A stretch of DNA of 64,000 nucleotides. It comes from Flavobacterium sp. 90. GTDB taxonomy: Bacteria > Bacteroidota > Bacteroidia > Flavobacteriales > Flavobacteriaceae. Below are positions 26,265 to 33,507 of the stretch, in pieces. The position numbers and the translations under genes are program-made. The stretch is from NCBI RefSeq assembly GCF_004339525.1, contig NZ_SMGE01000001.1, positions 930,001 to 994,000 of the forward strand, in the 5' to 3' direction. Each line of letters begins with the position of its first letter. The first letter of the stretch is position 1. Under the pieces are notes generated by a model. The model worked only from the letters and a program-made list of their open reading frames with translations. It made no database searches and was not told the DNA's origin.

Positions 26265-27155
26265 TTATTTTACCCTCAACTTCTGTCCAATAGAAAGCGC
26301 ATTATCAGATAGATTATTTTTCTGCTTTAAATCATCAACCAATAAGTTGAATTTTTTTGAAATCGAATATAAAGTATCTCCTTTTTGAACTTCATACAAA
26401 TTAGGATCGTTGGAATTTACATTCGAATTTGAATTTGAAGGATTTTTTGCGGGCGGAGTTGTTTTCTCAAATGGTTTGTAATTTTTCCCCGTAATCTGAC
26501 AATCATATTGATGCAGATTATATCTTTCTATATAACTGATTAATTTATCCGGATAATTAGGATCTGTTGCATAACCACAGGCTCTTAATCCTTTTGCCCA
26601 AGCTTTGTAATCGTCTTTTTCATAGGTAAATAAGCTTGCGTATCTTTTTTTCCCAACCAAAAACAAGGCGTGATCTCTATAAGATTCTGAAGCTTCGGTA
26701 TATTTCCTGAAACATTCCTGAGCCGAATCATCATCATGACGAACGCTTTCGCCCAACCAATCATTATGACATTTTATTCCAAAGTGATTGTTTGCATCTA
26801 AAGCTAAATCTCCTTTTCCTGCACCGGATTCCAGAATTCCCTGCGCCAAAATGATACTTGCAGGAATACCATATTTCTGCATATTTCCCATTGCAATATC
26901 TTTAAATTGCAAAATATAATTATTGATTAATTCACTGGTAACAACCGTTTTAGAAGTAGATTGAATAACCTCGGTTGTATTATTTGTAGAAGGATAATTT
27001 TTGCCTATTGGCTTTACCGGAGCTTGTTTTTTGGTAGTTGCCACTCTTGGCCTCTGAACCGCAGCCGCTTTTTTAGTCGTTGCAATAGTAGGTTTACTCG
27101 ACGAACAACTTACTAAAGTAGCCAGAATTAAGAATGTTATTATTTTTTTAACCAT
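26265..27155 (-). CDS. Lipoprotein glucosaminidase with LysM domain
   Basis: 296 residues. Signal peptide with lipobox TLVSC (Cys about 17), a Thr/Lys/Pro-rich linker, then a glucosaminidase domain of the FlgJ/Mannosyl-glycoprotein endo-beta-N-acetylglucosaminidase type (about 95-230). Its landmarks are IPASIILAQGILESGAGKGDLALDANNHFGIKC, with the catalytic Glu in LESG, and later GLRACGYATDPNYPDKLISYIE. A LysM peptidoglycan-binding repeat ends the protein (YEVQKGDTLYSISKKFNLLVDDLKQKN to GQKLRV). It cleaves cell-wall glycan strands from the envelope. Its start overlaps the upstream gene by 8 bases, indicating translational coupling. Confidence 0.93.
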   Translation of the reverse strand: MVKKIITFLILATLVSCSSSKPTIATTKKAAAVQRPRVATTKKQAPVKPIGKNYPSTNNTTEVIQSTSKTVVTSELINNYILQFKDIAMGNMQKYGIPASIILAQGILESGAGKGDLALDANNHFGIKCHNDWLGESVRHDDDSAQECFRKYTEASESYRDHALFLVGKKRYASLFTYEKDDYKAWAKGLRACGYATDPNYPDKLISYIERYNLHQYDCQITGKNYKPFEKTTPPAKNPSNSNSNVNSNDPNLYEVQKGDTLYSISKKFNLLVDDLKQKNNLSDNALSIGQKLRVK

Positions 27156-28044
27156 TGCATATAAGTATTGGTAATTTTTTCTGCTTCAATTTTATATTCA
27201 TTCCATCAATTCCCTGCAATCCGCCGGTATGAATGAGTAATATTTTTGAACCCGCAGGAAAATAGTTTTTATGTATTAAATCTATAACGCCAAAAACCAT
27301 CTTTCCTGTATAAATTGGATCTAAAGGCACTTTATTTTCTTCAAAAAAAGCATTGATAAATTCAATTAATTCTAAATTTATCTTCCCATAACCTCCAAAA
27401 TGATAGTCAGAAATTAAATTCCAGTTATCTTTTTTTGCAAAAATACGAATTTCATCTGTTAAAAAGTCACCTTTTAACGCCGGAAACCCTAAAACTTTCT
27501 GATGCGACAACGCACTATTAATCAATCCGGATATGGTTCCGCCAGTTCCAACAGCGCAGCAAACGTAATCAAAAACTGCATCTTTTTCCGTTAGAATTTC
27601 CTCGCAGCCTTTTACCGCCAACTCATTTGTTCCGCCTTCGGGCACTAAATAAAAATCTCCGAATTTCTCTTTTAATTTTTCTATAAACGAAGTTTCACTT
27701 TTATGTCGGTAATCTTCGCGGGTTACAAATTCAAATTGCATTCCGTTTTCCTGAGCAAATTTCAAGGTTGGATTTTCTTCGATTTTATCAAAGATTTCTT
27801 CTCCACGAATAATTCCTATTGTTTTAAAACCCTGCTCTTTTCCTGCATATGCAACCGCTGCAATATGATTCGAAAAAGCACCGCCAAAAGTTAACAAAGT
27901 CGTTTTGTTTTCGGCTTTAGCCTGAAGTAAATTATATTTGAGTTTTCTGAATTTATTTCCCGAAACAAAAGGATGAATCAAGTCTTCTCTTTTAATTGTC
28001 AGAGAAATATTGTTCTCAAAAACAGTATGAATTTCCTGGTTCAA
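27148..28044 (-). CDS. PLP-dependent ACC deaminase / D-cysteine desulfhydrase family enzyme
   Basis: 298 residues, slightly short for the family. SGNKFRKLKYNLLQA (about 28-42) holds the PLP Lys, FGGAFSNHIAAVAYAGKEQG (about 54-73) the substrate loop, and AVGTGGTISGLINSA the phosphate-binding glycine loop. ACC deaminases and D-cysteine desulfhydrases share this fold, and the sequence alone does not separate them here. The enzyme is cytoplasmic. It sits in a tight operon: 3 bases from the upstream HExxH gene and an 8-base overlap with the downstream glucosaminidase gene. Confidence 0.85.
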   Translation of the reverse strand: MNQEIHTVFENNISLTIKREDLIHPFVSGNKFRKLKYNLLQAKAENKTTLLTFGGAFSNHIAAVAYAGKEQGFKTIGIIRGEEIFDKIEENPTLKFAQENGMQFEFVTREDYRHKSETSFIEKLKEKFGDFYLVPEGGTNELAVKGCEEILTEKDAVFDYVCCAVGTGGTISGLINSALSHQKVLGFPALKGDFLTDEIRIFAKKDNWNLISDYHFGGYGKINLELIEFINAFFEENKVPLDPIYTGKMVFGVIDLIHKNYFPAGSKILLIHTGGLQGIDGMNIKLKQKKLPILICNG

Positions 28045-28047
28045 AAT

Positions 28048-28389
28048 TTATTTTTCTTTTAAAGTTATGTAATTTAAAAAACCGAAAAAAGATCGGTTTT
28101 TCAAATAATCAGTATCATTTTCATTCGCATAAGCTTCTCTTTCAAAACTTATATTTCGGTACGCCAAATCTTTGTTTTTATATTGAATCAACCTTATTAT
28201 ATATTCTAAAACATAAAAAATATAAAAAGGAAGAATCAGCAATTCTAATTGTTGTCTGAGATGAATTTTTTCGTGATTTACAAAAACGGGATTTTCTTTG
28301 TCCTGATTGTATTTTAAAAATACAAACGGAAACACAGCCATTCCGCGATATCCTTTCGGAATTAAATATTTAGCAACAATCAGAAACAT
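28048..28389 (-). CDS. Tiny membrane protein with HEKIH zinc-peptidase-like motif
   Basis: 113 residues. NHEKIHLRQQLELL (about 39-52) contains an HExxH motif, followed by a membrane segment (LPFYIFYVLEYIIRLI) and then ISFEREAYANE, whose Glu sits at the distance where gluzincin peptidases place the third zinc ligand. No separate catalytic domain exists, so this would be a minimal membrane metallopeptidase, or a relative that has kept only the metal site. No family name recognised. First gene of the operon with the PLP enzyme and the glucosaminidase. Confidence 0.65.
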   Translation of the reverse strand: MFLIVAKYLIPKGYRGMAVFPFVFLKYNQDKENPVFVNHEKIHLRQQLELLILPFYIFYVLEYIIRLIQYKNKDLAYRNISFEREAYANENDTDYLKNRSFFGFLNYITLKEK

Positions 28390-28456
28390 TAGCTGTAAAA
28401 TTTATAAATTTGTAGATAAAAAATGTTCGATTTCGCTAAAATCATAATCATCTTAC

Positions 28457-28464
28457 TAAATTTG
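28457..28464 (+). promoter_or_regulatory. Candidate -7 box (TAAATTTG) for the DUF5522 gene
   Basis: An exact TAnnTTTG match 38 bases before the ATG at 28503. A second TAAATTTG lies at 28405-28412. Confidence 0.42.
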
Positions 28465-28502
28465 ATTTTAATAAAATAAGAACAAGAATCCAAAGCAGAT
28501 TT

Positions 28503-28688
28503 ATGAAAGAGCAAAGTAATGAAAATAAACTAATCGAAGGCGAAGATTTTTACTATACGCCCGAAGGTTATAAATGCTTTACTGAAAAACACCATCTAAA
28601 ACGTGGTTATTGCTGCAAAAGTGGCTGCCGTCATTGTCCGTACGGATTTGATAAAAACACAGGTCAAATTAGAAAAAAGTCTAATTAG
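28503..28688 (+). CDS. DUF5522 small Cys-rich protein
   Basis: 61 residues. FYYTPEGYKCFTEKHHLKRGYCCKSGCRHCPYGF carries the invariant Cys-Cys-x3-Cys-x2-Cys cluster of the DUF5522 family (written here in pieces: GYCCKSGC and RHCPYG). The four clustered Cys plus an earlier one suggest zinc or Fe-S binding in the cytoplasm. No function is established. It is divergent from the HExxH operon. Confidence 0.83.
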   Translation: MKEQSNENKLIEGEDFYYTPEGYKCFTEKHHLKRGYCCKSGCRHCPYGFDKNTGQIRKKSN

Positions 28689-29223
28689 AAAATGTGTCAA
28701 TTTGATAATGAGATAATTAAAAAAAACAGATTAAGAATCAAAAATCTAAAATCACCAATCTAAAATATTTATATGGATATTCTCTTGCGAAAATTTAGGA
28801 TTACGATCCACAAATCCTATCACAGGTCGGATATTCGTTATCCCTAGCTTTTTTAATTAGAAAATGTGTCAATGTGCCAATGAGTCAATTTTAAAATTAT
28901 CTCAATTAGAAAATGTGCCAATTTGATAATTAGATAATTAATTTTTGACCTAATTTGCATTGACAGGTATTTCGCTCCTTTGGAGCTTTTACAAGCTGAT
29001 CGTGTTGTTTTCTATAAATATTGCGCCTTTCCAAGGCTTAAATAAATCCGTTAGGATTGCAATATTTATAGCATAAGAATTTGGCGATTAGAATTTAAGC
29101 CTCAGCGGGGCGACATAATTTAATTTAAAAAAACAAAAAATTAATCTGTTGTTAATCTTGCTAAATTATCTTAGCGACTTAGTCCCGATGCTTCGGGATA
29201 GCAACTAAGCACCTTAAAAAAAA
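28684..29223. repeat. 535-base non-coding field of several repeat families upstream of hutU
   Basis: No gene was seen. Three tandem copies of an AGAAAATGTGyCAATTTGAT element start near 28685, 28858 and 28908. Relatives of this element occur at 55013-55060, 55108-55145 and 63550-63590. An inverted pair CTATAAATATTGC (29012-29024) and GCAATATTTATAG (29059-29071) brackets more CC-N3-GG palindromes. A 16-base palindrome TCCCGATGCTTCGGGA lies at 29183-29198, just before hutU. Confidence 0.75.
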
Positions 29224-31200
29224 ATGATTTTTCAAGAAGAAATAAAACAAGGAATTCCATCTATATTACCTCCAAAAAAGGATTACGATTTAGCCATTAA
29301 TCATGCGCCAAAACGAAAAGAAATCCTTTCGGCAGAAGAAAAAAAACTGGCGCTTAAAAATGCATTACGTTATTTTGAAGCTAAACATCACGCTGAATTA
29401 ATCGTCGAATTCTCTGAAGAATTAGAAAAATACGGTCGTATATATATGTATCGCCTTCGTCCTGATTACAGAATGTACGCAAGACCAATTGACGAATATC
29501 CGGGAAAATCATTACAGGCAAAAGCAATTATGCACATGATTCAGAACAATCTGGATTATGCTGTGGCGCAACATCCGCACGAGTTAATTACGTATGGCGG
29601 TAACGGAGCTGTTTTTCAGAACTGGGCACAATATTTATTAACGATGCAATATTTGTCTGAAATGACAGATGAGCAAACCTTGACGATGTATTCAGGACAT
29701 CCAATGGGATTATTTCCTTCGCATTCTGAAGCGCCAAGAGTTGTGGTTACAAACGGAATGGTGATCCCAAATTATTCTAAACCGGACGATTGGGAAAAAA
29801 TGAATGCTTTGGGCGTTTCACAATACGGACAAATGACAGCTGGAAGTTATATGTACATTGGTCCACAAGGAATTGTACACGGAACTACGATTACGGTTTT
29901 GAATGGTTTCAGAAAAATAAAACTAAATCCTGAAGGAAATTTATTTGTAACATCGGGACTTGGCGGAATGTCCGGTGCACAACCAAAAGCCGGAAATATT
30001 GCAGGTTGTATTACGGTCTGCGCCGAAGTAAATCCTAAAATCACCAAAATTCGTCACGAACAAGGATGGATTAATGAAATTGTAACTTCGACAGAAGAAT
30101 TGGTCAAAAGAGTCACTTTGGCGAAAGCCAATAAAGAAGTGGTTTCGATTGCTTATTTAGGAAATGTGGTTGATGTTTGGGAATGTTTCGACAAAGAAAA
30201 TATCAAAATTGATTTGGGTTCTGACCAGACTTCGCTTCACAATCCTTGGGCGGGAGGTTATTATCCAGTCGGAATTTCTTTTGAAGAAGCAAACGAAATG
30301 ATGGCAAACAATCCTGAATTATTCAAAGAAAAAGTACAGGAATCTTTACGTCGTCAAGCGAAAGCAATAAACAAACATACCGCAAAAGGAACTTACTTTT
30401 TTGATTACGGAAATGCCTTTTTACTAGAAGCTTCGCGTGCCGGCGCCGATGTAATGGCAGAAAATAATATCGATTTCAGATATCCAAGTTACGTTCAGGA
30501 TATTATGGGACCAATGTGTTTTGATTACGGTTTTGGCCCTTTTAGATGGGTTTGTACCTCAGGAAAACCAGAAGATTTACAAAAAACTGATACAATTGCA
30601 AGTCAGGTTTTAGAAGAATTGGCTAAAACTTCTCCAAATGAAATTCAGCAGCAAATGCAGGATAACATCAAATGGATCAAAGGTGCACAGGAAAATAAAT
30701 TGGTTGTAGGTTCTCAAGCCAGAATCTTATATGCTGATGCCGAAGGTCGTATTAAAATTGCTGAAGCTTTTAACCAAGCGATTGCAAAAGGCGAAATTGG
30801 AACTGTTGTTTTAGGACGCGATCATCATGATGTTTCTGGAACGGATTCTCCTTACAGAGAGACTTCTAACATCTATGACGGTTCTCGTTTTACGGCAGAT
30901 ATGGCGATTCAAAACGTGATTGGAGACAGCTTTAGAGGTGCAACCTGGGTATCGATTCATAATGGCGGCGGAGTTGGCTGGGGAGAGGTTATAAATGGCG
31001 GATTTGGTATGGTTCTTGATGGTTCTAAAGAGGCTTCAAAACGTTTAGCATCAATGCTTTTCTGGGATGTTAATAACGGAATTTCAAGAAGAAGTTGGGC
31101 GAGAAATGATGAAGCAATTTTTGCTATAAAAAGAGCGATGGAAGTTCAGCCTTTATTAAAAGTAACATTGCCTAATATCGTAGATGAAAATCTATTTTAA
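29224..31200 (+). CDS. hutU: Urocanate hydratase, long Bacteroidota form
   Basis: 658 residues, about 100 longer than the usual 550-560 residue enzyme. It converts urocanate to imidazolonepropionate in histidine breakdown, using tightly bound NAD. Motifs: YGGNGAVFQNWAQYLL (about 124-139), MYSGHPMGLFPS, NYSKPDDWEKMNALGVSQYGQMTAGSYMYIGPQGIVHGTT in shorter blocks, and FVTSGLGGMSGAQPKAG for NAD binding. The catalytic Cys region is FDYGFGPFRWVCTSG. No other hut gene lies in the window, so this member of the pathway is detached. Preceded by the repeat field; a TATCTTAG near 29167 is a weak -7 candidate. Confidence 0.95.
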   Translation: MIFQEEIKQGIPSILPPKKDYDLAINHAPKRKEILSAEEKKLALKNALRYFEAKHHAELIVEFSEELEKYGRIYMYRLRPDYRMYARPIDEYPGKSLQAKAIMHMIQNNLDYAVAQHPHELITYGGNGAVFQNWAQYLLTMQYLSEMTDEQTLTMYSGHPMGLFPSHSEAPRVVVTNGMVIPNYSKPDDWEKMNALGVSQYGQMTAGSYMYIGPQGIVHGTTITVLNGFRKIKLNPEGNLFVTSGLGGMSGAQPKAGNIAGCITVCAEVNPKITKIRHEQGWINEIVTSTEELVKRVTLAKANKEVVSIAYLGNVVDVWECFDKENIKIDLGSDQTSLHNPWAGGYYPVGISFEEANEMMANNPELFKEKVQESLRRQAKAINKHTAKGTYFFDYGNAFLLEASRAGADVMAENNIDFRYPSYVQDIMGPMCFDYGFGPFRWVCTSGKPEDLQKTDTIASQVLEELAKTSPNEIQQQMQDNIKWIKGAQENKLVVGSQARILYADAEGRIKIAEAFNQAIAKGEIGTVVLGRDHHDVSGTDSPYRETSNIYDGSRFTADMAIQNVIGDSFRGATWVSIHNGGGVGWGEVINGGFGMVLDGSKEASKRLASMLFWDVNNGISRRSWARNDEAIFAIKRAMEVQPLLKVTLPNIVDENLF

Positions 31201-31204
31201 ATAG

Positions 31205-31270
31205 AAGTGTCATTCTGAGCGAAGTCAAAAACTAACGAAAAAAGGGCTTCGACTACGCTCAGCCTGACAA
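31205..31270. repeat. Imperfect inverted repeat of the CTCAGCCTGACA family
   Basis: GTCATTCTGAGCGAAGTC and GGCTTCGACTACGCTCAGCC face each other around an A-rich centre, immediately after the hutU stop. It is the degenerate relative of 14294-14399 and may form the 3' end of hutU mRNA. Confidence 0.75.
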
Positions 31271-31299
31271 AAAGATGAGAACATTAAATTTTTAAACAT

Positions 31300-31839
31300 A
31301 TGAAAACATTCAAATTAGTACCCGTTTTTTTGCTCTTAATACTAGCTTCATGTAGTACGGTTAGTGTTTATTCTGATTATGATAAAAACGTAGATTTTGC
31401 GCCTTATAAAACTTATGCTTTTTTTAAGCCGGGAATTGATAAGGTCGAAATATCTGATTTGGATAAAAGACGAATTCTACGTGCCATTGATGATCAAATG
31501 CAAGCCAAAGGTTTTACCAAAAGTGAAAACCCAGATTTATTAGTGAACATTTTTACTAAATCAAGAGAACAAGTTAACGTAAACCAATTTAGCGCTGGCT
31601 GGGGTTATGGTTGGGGTTGGGGATGGAATCCTTATATGATGTATGGAGGAAACCAGACTACAGTATCAACTTCTACAGAAGGAACCCTATACATTGACTT
31701 AATTGATGCCAAAAAGAAAGAAATGATCTGGCAAGGCGAAGGCGTAGGAACTCTGACTAAAAATGTTGACAAAAAAGATGCAAGAGTAAATGAAATTGTG
31801 AGCAAAGTTTTGGCGCAATATCCGCCAGTTAAAAAATAA
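31300..31839 (+). CDS. DUF4136 envelope lipoprotein
   Basis: 179 residues. Lipobox LASCS (Cys about 18) follows a short signal peptide. The domain order is that of DUF4136: VSVYSDYDKNVDFAPYKTYAFF near the N-terminus, DKRRILRAIDDQMQAKGF in the middle, and GTLYIDLIDAKKKEMIWQGEG then KNVDKKDARVNEIV near the end. A glycine/tryptophan-rich loop (WGYGWGWGWNPYMMYGG) lies about residue 98-114. Envelope-anchored; role unknown. It follows hutU by 99 bases, separated by the inverted repeat. Confidence 0.85.
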   Translation: MKTFKLVPVFLLLILASCSTVSVYSDYDKNVDFAPYKTYAFFKPGIDKVEISDLDKRRILRAIDDQMQAKGFTKSENPDLLVNIFTKSREQVNVNQFSAGWGYGWGWGWNPYMMYGGNQTTVSTSTEGTLYIDLIDAKKKEMIWQGEGVGTLTKNVDKKDARVNEIVSKVLAQYPPVKK

Positions 31840-31966
31840 TTAATACATTTGCCATTCAATTATTTGAAATGAAAAACTTAAATAACATTATTATCTCTAT
31901 TACTATTATTGCAATTCAGCAATAATGGCGAGGTATTATATAAATAAGTAAACAAAATACAATTTA

Positions 31967-31997
31967 TAAAACCTCCCAAATCGGGAGGTTTTTTTAT
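31967..31997 (+). terminator. Rho-independent terminator after the DUF4136 gene
   Basis: AAACCTCCC (31969-31977) pairs with GGGAGGTTT (31983-31991), followed by TTTTT. Confidence 0.85.
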
Positions 31998-32015
31998 TTA
32001 GCGAATATTAAAGTC

Positions 32016-32097
32016 GCCACGAATTTCACGAATTAACGCGAATTATTCTTTTCCATCGTTAAGAAAAAAATTAGAGAAAATTTGTGCAATTCGTGGC
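32016..32097. repeat. Inverted repeat of the GCCACGAATTTCACGAATT family
   Basis: The left arm near 32016-32036 and the right arm near 32076-32097 are about 20 bp with a few mismatches, each ending in GCCACGAATT. A closer pair of the same family lies at 40135-40259. Confidence 0.75.
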
Positions 32098-32184
32098 AAA
32101 AAAAACAACAAACATCACATTTTAACTACAGATTAAAAATCATTTGAAATCATTTAATCTGTGGCAAAAAACAATTTAAACATT

Positions 32185-33429
32185 ATGAATCTATTTAACG
32201 AAGTACTTGCTGCCCAAAAGCAATTAGAAAATGTAGTTGCTGCTACTCCACTCACGCAAAATCTGAATCTTTCAGAAGAATTTGAATCTACTATTTTATT
32301 AAAAAGAGAAGATTTACAAATTGTGCGGTCGTACAAAATCAGAGGCGCTTACAACAAGATTTCTTCGTTAAATGATACCGAAAAAGCAACCGGAATTGTT
32401 TGTGCAAGTGCCGGAAATCATGCACAAGGTGTTGCTTATTCCTGTCATCTTTTGCAAATACAAGGCAAAATCTATATGCCAAAAACAACTCCAAAGCAAA
32501 AAGTAAAACAAGTACAATTATTCGGAAAATCGTTTGTTGAAATTGTGCTTACCGGAGATACTTTTGATGATGCTTATGCTTCGGCTACAGCCGATGCCAT
32601 TAAAAATCATAAAATCTTTATCCATCCTTTTGATGATGAAAAAGTCATTGCAGGTCAAGGAACCGTTGGATTAGAAATTCTTGAAAGCTATAAAGAACCA
32701 ATTGATTACGTTTTTGTTCCGATTGGCGGCGGAGGATTAGCTTCGGGTTTATCCGAAGTTTTTAAACATTTAAGTCCACATACTAAAATTATTGGCGTGG
32801 AGCCAAAAGGAGCGCCTTCGATGAAAACTTCGATTGAAGAAAACAAAAACACCGCTCTAACCACAATCGATAAATTTGTAGATGGCGCAGCGGTGAAACA
32901 AGTTGGCGATAAAACTTTTGAAATCTGTCGCTATAATTTAGAAGACATCATCTTGGTTCCCGAAGGAAAAGTTTGTACCACAATTTTACGTTTATACAAT
33001 GAAGAAGCAATGGTTGTAGAACCTGCGGGCGCATTAACAATTGCAGCTTTAGACTTTTATAAAGAGAAAATAAAAGGAAAAACAGTCGTTTGCGTCGTAA
33101 GCGGAAGTAATAATGACATCGAAAGAACTGCCGAAATAAAAGAGCGTTCTTTATTGTATGAAGGTTTAATGCATTATTTTATGATTCAGTTTCCACAGCG
33201 TCCGGGAGCTTTAAAAGAGTTTGTAAACAATATTTTAGGTCCTGATGATGATATAACTTATTTTCAATTTGCTAAGAAAAACAGCCGCGAAGTAGGTTCT
33301 GTAGTTGTGGGATTAGAATTGAAAAACAAGAATGATATTCTGGCGATTAAAATGAATATGACCAAAAATGGTTTTGAATTTCAATATTTAAACGACAATC
33401 AGGATTTGTTTACTCAATTAATAGGATAA
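32185..33429 (+). CDS. ilvA: Threonine ammonia-lyase (threonine dehydratase)
   Basis: 414 residues from the ATG at 32185. A GTG at 32161 would add 8 residues but lies in a TTAATCTGTGGC repeat remnant, so I prefer the ATG. It deaminates threonine to 2-oxobutanoate, the entry to isoleucine synthesis. PLP motifs: REDLQIVRSYKIRGAYNKI (Lys in SYKIRGA), ASAGNHAQGVAYSC, and the glycine loop PIGGGGLASGL. The last about 90 residues (FMIQFPQRPGALKEFVNNIL to LNDNQDLF) form one ACT-like regulatory domain, as in short-type IlvA. No other ilv gene is nearby. Confidence 0.94.
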   Translation: MNLFNEVLAAQKQLENVVAATPLTQNLNLSEEFESTILLKREDLQIVRSYKIRGAYNKISSLNDTEKATGIVCASAGNHAQGVAYSCHLLQIQGKIYMPKTTPKQKVKQVQLFGKSFVEIVLTGDTFDDAYASATADAIKNHKIFIHPFDDEKVIAGQGTVGLEILESYKEPIDYVFVPIGGGGLASGLSEVFKHLSPHTKIIGVEPKGAPSMKTSIEENKNTALTTIDKFVDGAAVKQVGDKTFEICRYNLEDIILVPEGKVCTTILRLYNEEAMVVEPAGALTIAALDFYKEKIKGKTVVCVVSGSNNDIERTAEIKERSLLYEGLMHYFMIQFPQRPGALKEFVNNILGPDDDITYFQFAKKNSREVGSVVVGLELKNKNDILAIKMNMTKNGFEFQYLNDNQDLFTQLIG

Positions 33430-33434
33430 AAAAT

Positions 33435-33467
33435 AAAAGGCTGCCTGAATAAATTAGACAGCCTTTT
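33435..33467. terminator. Terminator between convergent ilvA and GH30 genes
   Basis: AAAAGGCTG (33435-33443) pairs with CAGCCTTTT (33459-33467). It gives a U-run in both directions. Confidence 0.72.
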
Positions 33468-33507
33468 AAACATCAATATAAAATTACTAATTGAATTCCT
33501 GATGTAA

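Larger units (their letters stand above)
31840..32184. other. Spacer with terminator and inverted repeat before ilvA
   Basis: 345 bases. It holds a terminator hairpin at 31969-31991 and the inverted repeat at 32016-32097. An 18-codon ORF (31869-31925) is too short to support. No clear ilvA promoter was seen. Confidence 0.6.

Noticed and set aside
31869..31925. 18-codon ORF after the DUF4136 gene (MKNLNNIII...)
   Set aside because: Too short and low-complexity; no promoter or conservation evidence.
32161..32184. GTG start for ilvA
   Set aside because: It lies inside a TTAATCTGTGGC repeat remnant; the ATG at 32185 starts the family-typical N-terminus.
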